Positions 34,825 to 43,899 of a DNA stretch of 64,000 bases are shown here, piece after piece. The notes below the pieces were generated by a model. That model had not been told where the DNA came from, ran no database searches, and saw only the letters and a list, made by a program, of their open reading frames with translations. The stretch spans positions 1 to 64,000 of the forward strand of contig NZ_CALMYP010000022.1 in NCBI RefSeq assembly GCF_937873615.1, given 5' to 3'. The position numbers were made by a program, and so were the translations under genes. Source of the stretch: an uncultured Paracoccus sp. (GTDB taxonomy: Bacteria > Pseudomonadota > Alphaproteobacteria > Rhodobacterales > Rhodobacteraceae). Every line of letters starts with the position of its first letter. Position 1 is the first letter of the stretch.

Positions 34825-35847
34825 TCAGTTAGCGACCTGCTTTTCGTAGATAGAGATCAAGGCCGCGCCTTCATCACCGGCCTGTGCGACATAGGCGGCT
34901 TTCGCAGGCTCAAACATCTTGTCACGCAAGGCGGCCCGCTCCTCCGGCCCAGCCACTCGAACGTTGATGTTACCGCTGGCTTCGATTTGTGCCAACGCAT
35001 CCGCGACAGCCGCCGCCTTGTGCGCGGTCAGCTCCGGCACCACTTCGTTAAATGCGACGGTGATGATAGAGCGGTACTCGTCAGGCAGACTCTCCCACCA
35101 GAGCGGATTGAACAAGACGACGTCTTCCATTGCGCCATGCTCCGACACGACGAGATATTTCTGTACCTCGTGGAACTTCATGCGAAGAATTGTATCGAGC
35201 GGGTTTTCCTCACCGTCGACGACACCTGTCTGGAGCGACGTGTAGAGTTCGCCGAAGGGCAGCGCAATCGCGGAAGCGCCGAGGGCGTTGAACTGCTCGA
35301 TCAGGATACGGCTGTCCATGACACGGAACTTCTGGTCGGCGAACGTTGCCACGTCATCAAGCGGTCTGTTCGAGGTGAAATTCTTCTTGCCGTTGGGCCA
35401 GAGTGCGACCCCAACGAGCCCACGCCGGTTGAACGACTCCAGCAGAGCCTGTCCGAAGGGCCCTTCGCGCAGGGCTTGAGCTGCCTCGGGATCTTCCGGT
35501 ATCAGGTACGGGATGTCGAGCACGGACACGACGGGATTGAAGCCGCCGAGGAAGGCTGCCGGCGAAACAGTTGCCTCGAGCGTGCCTAGCTGCACGCCTT
35601 CCGTCATCTGGCGCTGATTGCCTAGCTGGCTGGACGGAAAGATCTGAAACTCTACGTTTCCGTCGGTTCGCTCGGACACGAGCGCTGCGACCTTCTCCAA
35701 AAAAATGTGGCGCGATTGCGCTTCCGACTCAAGGTGTCCGATCCGGGCAACGAAGTCCTGCGCAAACGCCGGGATGGACGCCAGCGATACCGCGGCGAAG
35801 AGCGCTCCGCCTAGGATTGTACGGGTGAGTTTTGTTGATTCGATCAT
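34825..35847 (-). CDS. dctP: TRAP substrate-binding protein (DctP family)
   Basis: Start chosen at ATG 35847, which has AGGAGG 7 bases upstream and begins a signal peptide (MIESTKLTRTILGGALFAAV, cleavage after AFA). The mature protein of about 313 residues is a periplasmic DctP receptor. The conserved arginine segment KKNFTSNRPLDDV and FRVMDSRILIEQF hold the carboxylate-binding residues. It is promoter-proximal in the orotate operon. Ligand inferred as orotate from the downstream enzymes; this is not visible in the sequence itself. Confidence 0.92.
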   Translation of the reverse strand: MIESTKLTRTILGGALFAAVSLASIPAFAQDFVARIGHLESEAQSRHIFLEKVAALVSERTDGNVEFQIFPSSQLGNQRQMTEGVQLGTLEATVSPAAFLGGFNPVVSVLDIPYLIPEDPEAAQALREGPFGQALLESFNRRGLVGVALWPNGKKNFTSNRPLDDVATFADQKFRVMDSRILIEQFNALGASAIALPFGELYTSLQTGVVDGEENPLDTILRMKFHEVQKYLVVSEHGAMEDVVLFNPLWWESLPDEYRSIITVAFNEVVPELTAHKAAAVADALAQIEASGNINVRVAGPEERAALRDKMFEPAKAAYVAQAGDEGAALISIYEKQVAN

Positions 35848-36000
35848 GGAAACCTCCTGTTGGTAGTGCGCATGAAAACAACCGACCGTATCATTGTCAA
35901 TAAAAATCTCAATATTGCGACATACAAAGAGAGGGTCTCGGCATTGAGAAGCGCGCCCTAATACGCTAAGTGATTGGGTGTCAAAGAGGTCATTACGATA
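35848..36000. promoter_or_regulatory. Divergent control region of the orotate operon and its regulator
   Basis: A 153-base AT-rich gap. It includes the perfect palindrome CAATATTG at 35910-35917 and a half-site CAATA at about 35898, which may be an operator for the XRE regulator. The ribosome site AGGAGG for dctP is at its left end. Confidence 0.5.
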
Positions 36001-36915
36001 ATGCACAGCCAGTTCGACTCAATTCTCCAGGTAGGGGAACGCCTTAGGTCTTATCGCCTGGGTCGTGGGCTGACGCCGGACGACGTAGCGAAGCATACCG
36101 GGGTGTCGCGCGCAGCTATCTATCGCTACGAGTCCGGGCAACCCATCAGGGTGGACGTACTCGGCAAGATTGCCGACTTTTTGGATGTTTCGCTGTCGAC
36201 GCTTCTTGGCGTGGGGTCTGAATACACGGCATCCGCGCTCACTTTCTTTGAACGGATGCGGCAGATCGAAGCCACAGCGGACCACATTTCAGTGCTCTTC
36301 GGGCCGGTATCCTATCTTTTGACAACCGACGCGTTCGACGATGCACTGCGGGATATATTGCAGGAGAGCGCGCCGAAAGAGGTAGTCGATTGCGAGCACT
36401 TTCGCGAGGAACTGGATCAGATCCTGGAAGTCCTGCGCGCGCGAAAAAGAGCATATCGTGCGCGTCGACCAGGCATACTGAGCTTGGTGTCGAGCGCCGA
36501 ACTGGAGCAATTCGCCACGTTGGGTTTTGTCGGTACACATGACGTGCGCGAACCTGAACGTTGCCGTCGTCGCGAGATTGCGCGCGCCGAGATCAGAAAC
36601 ATTATGACGCTTATCACTGAACAGCCGATCGGCGTTCAAATTGGCATTGTGGAGGATTCGATGCCCGGAACGAGCTTTCAGCTTTTTCGCCAAGGAAAGC
36701 ATGCACAAGTTGCTGTCAGTCCTTTTCGTCTTGGATTGTACGCTAACGTGAGAATCGGTGTTGCATCAATCTCCAGTGACCAAGAGTCTCTCGCACTTCA
36801 CCAGCGCGCAACGGAAGGCTTGTGGAAGAGAAGTCTAAAAGGCGTAGAAGCGTTTAAACGGTTGGAACGCATACTCGTGGAGTGCCCCCCTGAGGTGGTC
36901 CATCAACTGGGATAG
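36001..36915 (+). CDS. XRE-type regulator divergent from the orotate operon
   Basis: Start chosen at ATG 36001 (MHSQFDSILQVGERLRSYRL), 304 residues. A helix-turn-helix of Cro/CI type occupies about residues 15-65 (LTPDDVAKHTGVSRAAIYRYESG). The C-terminal 230 residues are unlike cupin or sugar-binding sensor domains and probably sense the substrate. I recall similar regulators beside Rhodobacteraceae TRAP operons. Placement 153 bases from dctP, divergent, strongly suggests it controls that operon. Confidence 0.85.
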   Translation: MHSQFDSILQVGERLRSYRLGRGLTPDDVAKHTGVSRAAIYRYESGQPIRVDVLGKIADFLDVSLSTLLGVGSEYTASALTFFERMRQIEATADHISVLFGPVSYLLTTDAFDDALRDILQESAPKEVVDCEHFREELDQILEVLRARKRAYRARRPGILSLVSSAELEQFATLGFVGTHDVREPERCRRREIARAEIRNIMTLITEQPIGVQIGIVEDSMPGTSFQLFRQGKHAQVAVSPFRLGLYANVRIGVASISSDQESLALHQRATEGLWKRSLKGVEAFKRLERILVECPPEVVHQLG

Positions 36916-36973
36916 ATTGGTCTCGTTTGGAGCGCTCCCGCGTACACCCAATGTCGCCGCCGGCAAGAGTAAA

Positions 36974-37207
36974 AGAAAGGGAAGCCCGGTTGCCGGGCTT
37001 GAAAGGATAGAGAGAGTCTCTTCCGGGTCCGGCGTGACAAGGACACTGACCATGGCCAAGACCGCGACTCGCCCGAAACCCGCCACCACGAAGAAGACCG
37101 AAACCGCCGGATCGGCCGCGCCTGACGGCGCAGGCGACATCCGGATGATCCCGCTCGACCAGCTGGAGCCGAGCCCGCTCAACGTCCGCAAAGTCGCCGC
37201 CAGCGCC
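36974..37207 (+). repeat. Duplicated 234-base parB leader and 5' segment, left copy
   Basis: This segment aligns without gaps to 44063-44296, with roughly one substitution in eight to ten bases. It contains a conserved hairpin (AAGCCCGG / CCGGGCTT near 36981-37000), the ribosome site and the first 52 codons of the parB-like gene. It ends exactly where an IS66-type end (GTAAGC) begins at 37208. Confidence 0.85.
37052..37207 (+). pseudogene. parB-like gene, 5' fragment cut by IS66
   Basis: Codes for 52 residues beginning MAKTATRPKPATTKKTETAG and ending at RKVAASA. This matches the first 52 residues of the 723-residue ParB-like protein at 44141 with few changes. The reading is cut at 37207 by an IS66 end, so the gene is broken. 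The remainder of this copy is not present in the window. Confidence 0.85.
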
Positions 37208-37456
37208 GTAAGCATTCGGCGTAGGCCGCGGTCATGCGGCGAGTTGGCGCTCCGATGGCTGCCAGTTCCATGGCAACAGACCCGGCACGCGGGATGGCGT
37301 TGCGCTGGGGAGCTTGGCGAGGACGTCAGCAAGCCAGGCCTGGGGAACGGCGTCATTCACTTTGGCCGTGGCGATCAGGGAATACATGAAGGCAGCGCGG
37401 TCGCCGCCACGTTCCGACCCCGCGAAGAGCCATGATTTCCGGCCGAGCGCCATCAC
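37208..37456 (-). mobile_element. IS66-type fragment 1 (transposase C-terminus)
   Basis: The terminal GTAAGC at 37208 marks an IS66 end. Minus-strand frame 37232-37456 encodes the transposase C-terminus: ALGRKSWLFAGSERGGDRAA, MYSLIATAKVNDAVPQAWLADVL and the family-typical LLPWNWQP. The remaining transposase, helper genes and other end are missing, so this is a remnant. Confidence 0.85.
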
Positions 37457-37916
37457 CCGTTCATTCTGCCCATGTCGGGGAAGAGCGGGAAGTTCATTAT
37501 CGTTGGCATCCTTATTTCGGCCTGAAAGTCAGCGTGCGGCGGGTGGAGCAGCGCGTAGCGGGGCAGTTTCTCAAGGTGGAAGGCCCGTCTGGCGTTGTCG
37601 TCTCGATCGCTGACTGGATGTTGGATCCCGTCGTCTGCGCCGAAATGAGCATTGGCAGTCCACAGGTTGATCTCGCGGCGTTGGCGGAACTCAGGAGGCT
37701 GATGACGCCGGCCACTGTTTTTGGACACTCCCGAAGCGAATGTGGAATCGCAAGGGAGGACGTTGATGAAACAGCACGACATGTCGGTGCCGAGCTCGGG
37801 CAGGCAGCTGAGCCTGGTGTTCGAGCCTCGCAAGGTGGACGGGATGAACGACATGGAGCGGGCGGAGGCGACAATTACACATGCCCAGCTTCTGATGCAG
37901 GCCGCGGGCCTGATCG
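37457..37916 (+). pseudogene. DUF5372-like protein and partner ORF, truncated by IS66
   Basis: A frame without its own start reads VHYRWHPYFGLKVSVRRVEQ and GVVVSIADWMLDPVVCAEMS, which I recall as a DUF5372-type protein found with recombinase-type mobile elements. An overlapping frame from ATG 37766 begins MKQHDMSVPSSGRQLSLVFE, another element-associated small protein. It is interrupted at 37916 by an IS66 end. Both look like relics; the left junction is near 37457. Confidence 0.6.
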
Positions 37917-39444
37917 GTAAGCGGGCAACCGAGGCCGTTCAGGGTTGGTAGTTCCAGGGCATGAGTTGGTCGATCTTGGCGCGCGGCCATTGGTTGGCGA
38001 TGCGCTGGAGGGTCTGAGTCAGCCATGCGACAAGATCGACGGCGTTCATTTTGCAGGTCTGCAGAAGCGTGGCGATGGTGGCCCATGTTCGGCCCCCGCC
38101 GTCGGACCCGGCGAAGAGACTGTTCTTTCTTGTTATTGTCTGGGGCCTGATGGCGCGCTCGACGATATTGGAGTCGAGTTCGACGAGACCGTCGGTGAGG
38201 AAGCGCTCGAAGATTTCGCGCCGGGTGATTGCATAGCGCAGGGCCTCGGCCAGCTTTGATTTCCCCGATATTCGTGGCAGGGTCGCCTGCCACAGCGCGA
38301 ACAGCTCCGCGACGATCGGCGCCGAGACGGCCTGACGGGCGGCGATGCGCGCCTCCGGGCTCTGGCCGCGAACCTCTGCCTCGAGCTTCCAGAGATCGGC
38401 CATCCGCAGGGTCGTGTCGGTGGCCACCTGCGAGGCACCGGCTTTGTGCAGTTCATAGAACCGACGCCGGCTATGGGCCCAGCACCCGGCCAGGCGCGGG
38501 CCGTCATTGCCGCCATCCTTGCGCACGAGCTTGTTGTAGGCGGCATAGCCGTCGACCTAGCAAATGCCGCGATAGCCGGTGAGATGGCGCTGTACGCAGT
38601 CGCCGGACCGGCTGTCCTCGAAGCGGTAGGCCACCATGGGCGGCCCGCTGCCGCCGAAGGTGCTGTCGTCGCGGGCATAGGCCCAGAGCCAGGCCGTCTT
38701 CGTGGCGCCGGTGCCGGGAGCGAGGGTTGGCAGGCTGGTCTCGTCGGCGAAGATGCGCGCGCCCTTTCGGACCTCGCCCAGGACATGATCGGCAAGAATG
38801 TCGAGCTCGAAGCCGACGCGGCCCATCCATTGCGCCATCAGCCGCCGGTCGATCTCCACCCCGTCGCGGGCATAGATCCCCTCCTGGCGGTAGAGCGGCA
38901 GGCCATCGGCATATTTCGAGACGGCGACCTGCGCCAGGAGCGCCTCGGTCGGAATGCCGCCCTCGATGATGTGCGCCGGGGCCGGAGCCTGAATGACCCT
39001 GTCGGCATTCTTGAAGGCATATTTGGGCCGACGCGTGACGATCACCCGGAACTTCGCCGGGATGACATCGAGGCGCTCCGAGACATCTTCGCCGATCAGC
39101 ACCTTCTGTTTGCCGGCGTGTTCCGGCAGGTCCTCGGGCTCGATCACCACCTCAATCCGTTCCAGATGCGGCGGAACGCCCTTGCGCGGGCGCGGCGAAC
39201 GCTTCTCGGCAGCGGTGCTACCCTTGCCGACCTGAGCCCTGAGAGCGGCGATGCCGGTCAGGGTCTCCTCGAAGACGAAGGCCCGCTGTGCGTCCGCGTC
39301 ACCGGAGAACGCGCCGGCACCAAGCTTCTCCGAGCGCCGCCCGAACCGTGCGCGATCGTAGGCCTTCAGGGCAAAGGCGCGGCGGTGCGGGAACTGGTCG
39401 GCTTCATGTGGGCCATTGCCCGGACGGAACCGATGGAAGTCTGA
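37917..39444 (-). mobile_element. IS66-type element 2, inactive
   Basis: GTAAGCGGGCAACC at 37917 is the IS66 end next to the transposase 3' terminus. The element reads on the minus strand through tnpC. No intact tnpA or tnpB was found; the left part fades into unrecognisable sequence near 39440. It interrupts the small gene at 37766. Confidence 0.8.
37939..39420 (-). pseudogene. tnpC: IS66 transposase tnpC with internal stop
   Basis: The frame is continuous from about 39420 (FGRRSEKLGAGAF) to the stop at 37939, ending LMPWNYQP, except for one TAG at 38557-38559. It interrupts the conserved GYRGI..VDGYAAYNKL motif. IS66 hallmarks such as PTEALLAQVAVSKYADGLPL, CWAHSRRRFYEL and NSLFAGSDGGGRTWA are present. 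The N-terminus is incomplete. A functional transposase is unlikely. Confidence 0.85.
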
Positions 39445-39763
39445 TCCGAAGAAAGCCAGACCGTATTACCGCGCATGGCGGCGGGGGCGCGGCAACGACA
39501 GGGGAATTGCCGTTAGCGCTTTGTGGCCGGCAACGCCGACGCCCGTTGTAAGAGAGGACCAGCCCCGGAAGAATATATGGACATGCGGTTCCGACCCGCG
39601 CATCAGAGCTTGTTCACCAACGTCCCGAGCCGCGTCCCCACCCCCATGCGCACTATCACTTCGAGAATGGCGCTCTCCACCGCCAGACGCCTTCGCTCGC
39701 CTCGGCACTTGACGAAGGACATAAGAGCGCTGGGTGTGACCGCTCTGCCGGAGAACCTACCGC
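39445..39763. other. Scrambled insertion-sequence debris
   Basis: About 320 bases between two IS66 pieces. No coherent gene reading or repeat was found. Confidence 0.4.
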
Positions 39764-39915
39764 GTCGGTCGCCTATACCCTGATCGAGACCGCAAAGCTC
39801 AACGGCGGCGATCTCCAGATCTGGTTTGCCGACACCATCGCGGGCATCCCAGTCTACAAGACTACCCGCGCGTACGACATGCTGCCTTGGAACCAGTGGT
39901 CACACCGCTTACATA
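39764..39915 (+). mobile_element. IS66-type fragment 3 (transposase C-terminus)
   Basis: Plus-strand reading SVAYTLIETAKLNGGDLQIW followed by RAYDMLPWNQ is the C-terminal end of another IS66 transposase. It is followed by CACCGCTTAC at 39906-39915, the inverted form of the GTAAGCGG end. Orientation is opposite to the other two fragments. Confidence 0.75.
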
Positions 39916-40823
39916 GACTCTATCAAAGCGACCGGCGGAGGGTCAGTTCGCCGGCCTTCCCGTAACAGCCAACTTGCCACCCGCACCGCACCGGGATGTC
40001 CTGCTCGAGACGGGCGCAAAAAGTTGAACCGCGCCGGAAGTTGGCGGAAACCCCATGGGGCCACAAGGCGGCCCGCATCGATGTCAGCCTGCGCGAAGGC
40101 CCAGGCAGTCACCGCGATGCCGAGCCCTCCGGCGACCGCCTCCAGCAGGTAGGTGTTGTGTTCGAAGCTACGCGTCTGCGACGGCTCCGACAGGGTCACA
40201 CCGGTCTCCGCCGCCCATTGATCCCATCCGTGCGGAAAGGTCTCGCTGCTCAAGCGCGCCCTGCGCAGCATCCGTTCCGGGGTGCGACCGTCAGCCTCGA
40301 ACAACGCGGGCGCGATCACCGGGCCATAGGCGTGATCGAGGAACGCTGTCGCGGTGACTCCGGCGGGCGGTGGGCCCTCGCAGAGGCGGATCGCGGCTAG
40401 GGCGCCATCCTCGCCCCCAAAAAGGCTGTCTGACGAGCTGGTTTCAGCAATATGGACCCGGATATCTGGGTGCTGCTCCGTGAACCCGGCGAGACGCGGA
40501 ATGAGCCACTTCATCGCAAATGTCGCCGGCACGGAAATGACAAGCTCCTCGTCTTCGTCCGACCTGGGCAGACCCGCCGCAATCCGGTCGAACCCGTCCC
40601 GAAGCGCATCGGCGAGGTTCCGCCCGGCCTTCGTCAGCCGCAATGCGTGACGCGGCCCGGTCAGAAGCTCCGTTCCCAGAGCGCATTCCAGCGCCTTGAT
40701 CTGACGGCTGATCGCACCGTGGGTGACGCAGAGTTCCTCGGAAGCCAGCACCATTGAGCCGGACCGGGCGTAGGCCTCGAACGCCCGTAGTGCGTTCAGG
40801 GAAGGAAGTTGGCGTCTCTTCAT
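39909..40823 (-). CDS. LysR-family regulator (GcvA-like), 3' end modified by IS66
   Basis: A 304-residue LysR regulator with the N-terminal winged helix at residues 5-65 (LRAFEAYARSGSMVLASEEL, then HGAISRQIKALE) and a C-terminal effector domain. The stop codon TAA lies within the IS66 terminal sequence, so the original C-terminus was cut and a few residues replaced; length remains normal. It is divergent from pyrF with a 101-base gap and probably regulates pyrF and the phosphoesterase gene. Confidence 0.88.
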   Translation of the reverse strand: MKRRQLPSLNALRAFEAYARSGSMVLASEELCVTHGAISRQIKALECALGTELLTGPRHALRLTKAGRNLADALRDGFDRIAAGLPRSDEDEELVISVPATFAMKWLIPRLAGFTEQHPDIRVHIAETSSSDSLFGGEDGALAAIRLCEGPPPAGVTATAFLDHAYGPVIAPALFEADGRTPERMLRRARLSSETFPHGWDQWAAETGVTLSEPSQTRSFEHNTYLLEAVAGGLGIAVTAWAFAQADIDAGRLVAPWGFRQLPARFNFLRPSRAGHPGAVRVASWLLREGRRTDPPPVALIESM

Positions 40824-40924
40824 GTGACCTCAGCTCACAGCTTGCGCCTGTTTAGTCGATTGCCGGATATGGCGCAACGCGGCTAGCTCACCGGGACGGC
40901 AACCCCAAATCCGAAGGACGCACC
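40824..40924. promoter_or_regulatory. Divergent region between LysR gene and pyrF
   Basis: A 101-base gap typical of LysR-controlled promoters. CGGAT and similar short repeats are seen but no clear T-N11-A box was established. Confidence 0.35.
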
Positions 40925-41788
40925 ATGATCCCTTTCGCCCACCGCTTCATCGCTCTTGCGCGCGAGCGCTCCCCGCTCTGCCTCGGTATCGACCCTTCTG
41001 CTGAACTGCTCGATCATTGGGGCCTGTCTGATGACGCAGAGGGCGTGCGGAGGTTCTGCGGGATCGTCTTGGACGCCGCCGTCGAACTCGTTCCGATGAT
41101 GAAGCCTCAGATGGCCTTCTTCGAACGCCATGGCTCGGCTGGATACGCCGAAGCCGCGGCGGCGGTGGCGCAAATTCGTGCCCAGGGGGCGCTCTGCCTC
41201 GTCGACGCCAAGCGCGGCGACATCGCAAGCACGATGGAGGGCTACGCAGCCGCGATCTTCGAAAGCACCGACGGGTTGGGTGCGGATGCCGTGACTCTCA
41301 ACCCCTATCTGGGCTTCGAGACGCTGGAACCCGTGATCAGCCGCGCGCAGGTGACTGGCGGCGGCGTCTTCGTGGTGGTCCGCTCGACCAATCCGGGCGC
41401 GCGGCTTCTCCAGACCGCGCGGCTGTCGGACGGACGCTCCGTTGCCGAAGCGTTGGCCGACGAGATTACTGCGCACAACGCCTCAATCGGCGGTGACATT
41501 GGTCCTGTCGGTTCAGTTATCGGGTCGACCCTTACGGAAGAGGACACCACCATCGTGAAACGGCTGCCACGGTCCCTGATCCTGGCACCCGGCCTGGGAG
41601 CGCAAGGCGCGGAGATGTCGGACGTTGTGCGGAAATTCGGTGCAGTGCGCGGCCGCATCGTCCCGACGATATCCCGAGGCATCCTGCGCCATGGCCCCGA
41701 CCGCACCCACTTGCGTGACGCGATCAAACGCTATCGGGACGCCGCCTGGTCGATCTGGGACACTGCTCAGGCGGGAGCGTCGGCCTGA
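40925..41788 (+). CDS. pyrF: Orotidine 5'-phosphate decarboxylase, type 2
   Basis: Converts OMP to UMP, 287 residues. The catalytic Asp-Lys-x-Asp array is present in LCLVDAKRGDIASTMEGYA near residue 98, and SPLCLGIDPSAELL at the N-terminus is the substrate-binding strand. Length and motif identify the longer type 2 form (as in mycobacteria), whereas many proteobacteria use the 230-residue type 1. With pyrE at 28085 it completes orotate salvage on the same replicon. The phosphoesterase gene starts one base after its stop. Confidence 0.92.
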   Translation: MIPFAHRFIALARERSPLCLGIDPSAELLDHWGLSDDAEGVRRFCGIVLDAAVELVPMMKPQMAFFERHGSAGYAEAAAAVAQIRAQGALCLVDAKRGDIASTMEGYAAAIFESTDGLGADAVTLNPYLGFETLEPVISRAQVTGGGVFVVVRSTNPGARLLQTARLSDGRSVAEALADEITAHNASIGGDIGPVGSVIGSTLTEEDTTIVKRLPRSLILAPGLGAQGAEMSDVVRKFGAVRGRIVPTISRGILRHGPDRTHLRDAIKRYRDAAWSIWDTAQAGASA

Positions 41789-41789
41789 C

Positions 41790-43115
41790 ATGACGAACCG
41801 AATACCCGCCCTTATTCCAAGTGGTCCGGGCCATCAGTTCGTGTTCTACGGCGACAGTTGTTCCGGCGTGCCCGGTGCGCCACACGAACGCAGCCACCGG
41901 GCGGTCAACGAGGTGGTCAAGCGGTTGTCGCCCGCACCCGAGTTCATCGTCTTTCCGGGCGATGAGGTGATTGGCCTGACAAACGATATGGCCGCGCTGC
42001 GCGCGCAGTGGCGGTATTGGCTGAACGAGGAAATGGCCTGGCTCGACCGGACCAGGATCCCGTTGTTCAACGCAACCGGCAATCACACGACCTACAGTGC
42101 CGAGAGCGAGGCGGTTTTCGCGGAAATGCTCCCGCACTTGCCCGCGAATGGGCCGGACGGACAGAAGCGCCTGTCCTATTTCGTCCGCCGGGATGACCTG
42201 CTTCTGGTTTTCGTTCATACAGCCTGGTCGCGACTGGGCGGCGAAGGCCATGTCGAGACCGAATGGCTCGACGAAACCCTGAAGGCAAATGCCCATGCAA
42301 GGTGGAAATTCGTCGTCGGTCATCACCCCGCCTTTCCCGTCAATGGCTATGCTGGCCCCTACGCACGCACAATCGGTGACGAACACGTCGGGCCGTTCTG
42401 GGGCATCCTGCGCGACAATGGGGTCCTGGTTTACCTTTGCAGCCACATCCTCGCCTTCGATGCCCAGGTGCATGACGGGGTTCTTCAGATCACTTCCGCG
42501 GGGGCGGGTACCGCGCACCGGATGCCGGAAGAGATCGAATATCTTCATGCCGTGCAAATGGCCATCGATGGCGGCGGTCTCCGCTATCAGGTGCTGGGTA
42601 CTGCCGGGGAAGCGCGGGAACAGCTTGTCTGGCCAATGCGACTGCCGGATTGGCGGACGCCCCTTCCGCATGGTCGAGCGTCCGCCCGAATTCGCGGCGA
42701 AAACCAAGTCCTTCATCTGCACATCAACGGAACGATGGAAGACCAGGTTGACGGCCGAAGGCAGACCTTTCTAGCTGCACAGTCCAAGGGGGGCGATCAC
42801 GATTCGCTTTGGATCGGCCTATCCGGAGAAAAACGCCGCCTGACCGTCACCCTGCAACCTCTGTCCGGTCGCAGCCCGCATTACTGGTTCGGTCCTGAAA
42901 TCGGTGCCGCCTTCGACCTGCACCTTGCGTTGCACTCAGGAATGGGCCCTGGAGGGATCATGCTTCGCGGGCATGGCGGCACCTGGACTTCACTGAAGAC
43001 ATCGTCGGCATGGGGCCTGGAACGCCTTGGCTGGCCAGACGAATGGTCTGTTGCCCAGGACACCGTGGGCCAATGTCGATTCACAGGAACCAGTCTTGAA
43101 GTTGCAAAGGGATGA
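41790..43115 (+). CDS. Calcineurin-like metallophosphoesterase
   Basis: Start at ATG 41790, one base after the pyrF stop, giving 441 residues. Metallophosphoesterase motifs appear in order: FYGDSCSG near 18, VFPGDEV near 51, NATGNHTTY near 90, VVGHHPAF near 172 and LCSHILAFD near 214. The first motif lacks the usual D-x-H pattern. A C-terminal beta-rich region of about 180 residues follows. Coupling to pyrF suggests a nucleotide substrate such as UMP, but that is inference. No signal peptide. Confidence 0.8.
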   Translation: MTNRIPALIPSGPGHQFVFYGDSCSGVPGAPHERSHRAVNEVVKRLSPAPEFIVFPGDEVIGLTNDMAALRAQWRYWLNEEMAWLDRTRIPLFNATGNHTTYSAESEAVFAEMLPHLPANGPDGQKRLSYFVRRDDLLLVFVHTAWSRLGGEGHVETEWLDETLKANAHARWKFVVGHHPAFPVNGYAGPYARTIGDEHVGPFWGILRDNGVLVYLCSHILAFDAQVHDGVLQITSAGAGTAHRMPEEIEYLHAVQMAIDGGGLRYQVLGTAGEAREQLVWPMRLPDWRTPLPHGRASARIRGENQVLHLHINGTMEDQVDGRRQTFLAAQSKGGDHDSLWIGLSGEKRRLTVTLQPLSGRSPHYWFGPEIGAAFDLHLALHSGMGPGGIMLRGHGGTWTSLKTSSAWGLERLGWPDEWSVAQDTVGQCRFTGTSLEVAKG

Positions 43116-43206
43116 TACGCAATAGCCGCCGAGCGCCATGTGGAGCTTCCCTGTCGGGCAGCCAATCCAATGAAGGATCGTCCGGCCTTGTGTTCAGGAG
43201 TGCCAT

Positions 43207-43899
43207 ATGAGCAGACCAGAAGTGCCGTCGTCCAAGCTGTTCAACCGCGATGCCGAGGGTTACGATGATCTGCGCAGGCGACTGATCCCCTGTTTCGATG
43301 ACTTCTATGGCACGGCATTGAAGCTCATCGAGGAATGGCAGGCTGTCGAAGAAATCGAAGTGCTCGACTTGGGTGCGGGAACGGGCTTGTTCTCGGCGAT
43401 GGTGTCGGCACGGTGCTCGGTCGGACGGTTATGCTTGCTCGATGGGGCTGCGGACATGCTCGAGCGGGCGCGCAGTCGCTTTCCTACGGGCGATCGGATT
43501 GAATATCGTGTAGACGATATGGCCGAAGCCGACCTCGGCGACGAAAAATGGAATCTCGTGATTTCGGCGCTGGCTATTCACCATTTGCCCGACGAGAAGA
43601 AGCGCGATCTGTTTCGCCGCATTCGCCGAGCCTTAAAACCTGGAGGGTTATTCGTAAACGCCGAGCAGGTGGCCGGTCCGAACCCGACGGCGGACGACCG
43701 CTACTCGCGCGTCTGGCTTGAGCAGATTCGTGAACTCGGCGTCACAGAGCAGGAAATTGAAAAGGCCCGGGAGCGCATGTCCTACGACAAGTGTGCTCCA
43801 GTTGGCAGTCAGTTGAAATGGCTTAGTGATGCCGGATTTTCCGACGTGGATTGCAGCTTCAAGGCATGGCGGTTTGGTGTTCTCAGCGGCCGCAACTGA
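43207..43899 (+). CDS. Class I SAM-dependent methyltransferase
   Basis: A 230-residue soluble methyltransferase with motif I VLDLGAGTGLFSA near residue 56, an acidic post-I loop, and LVISALAIHHLPDEKK (motif IV region) near 118. Substrate unknown. It follows the phosphoesterase gene by 91 bases on the same strand with a ribosome site AGGAG and may be a separate cargo gene. Confidence 0.88.
   Translation: MSRPEVPSSKLFNRDAEGYDDLRRRLIPCFDDFYGTALKLIEEWQAVEEIEVLDLGAGTGLFSAMVSARCSVGRLCLLDGAADMLERARSRFPTGDRIEYRVDDMAEADLGDEKWNLVISALAIHHLPDEKKRDLFRRIRRALKPGGLFVNAEQVAGPNPTADDRYSRVWLEQIRELGVTEQEIEKARERMSYDKCAPVGSQLKWLSDAGFSDVDCSFKAWRFGVLSGRN

Noticed and set aside
38446-39444. 332-residue plus-strand frame across the IS66 region
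   Set aside because: The minus strand encodes clear IS66 transposase motifs; this frame is antisense.
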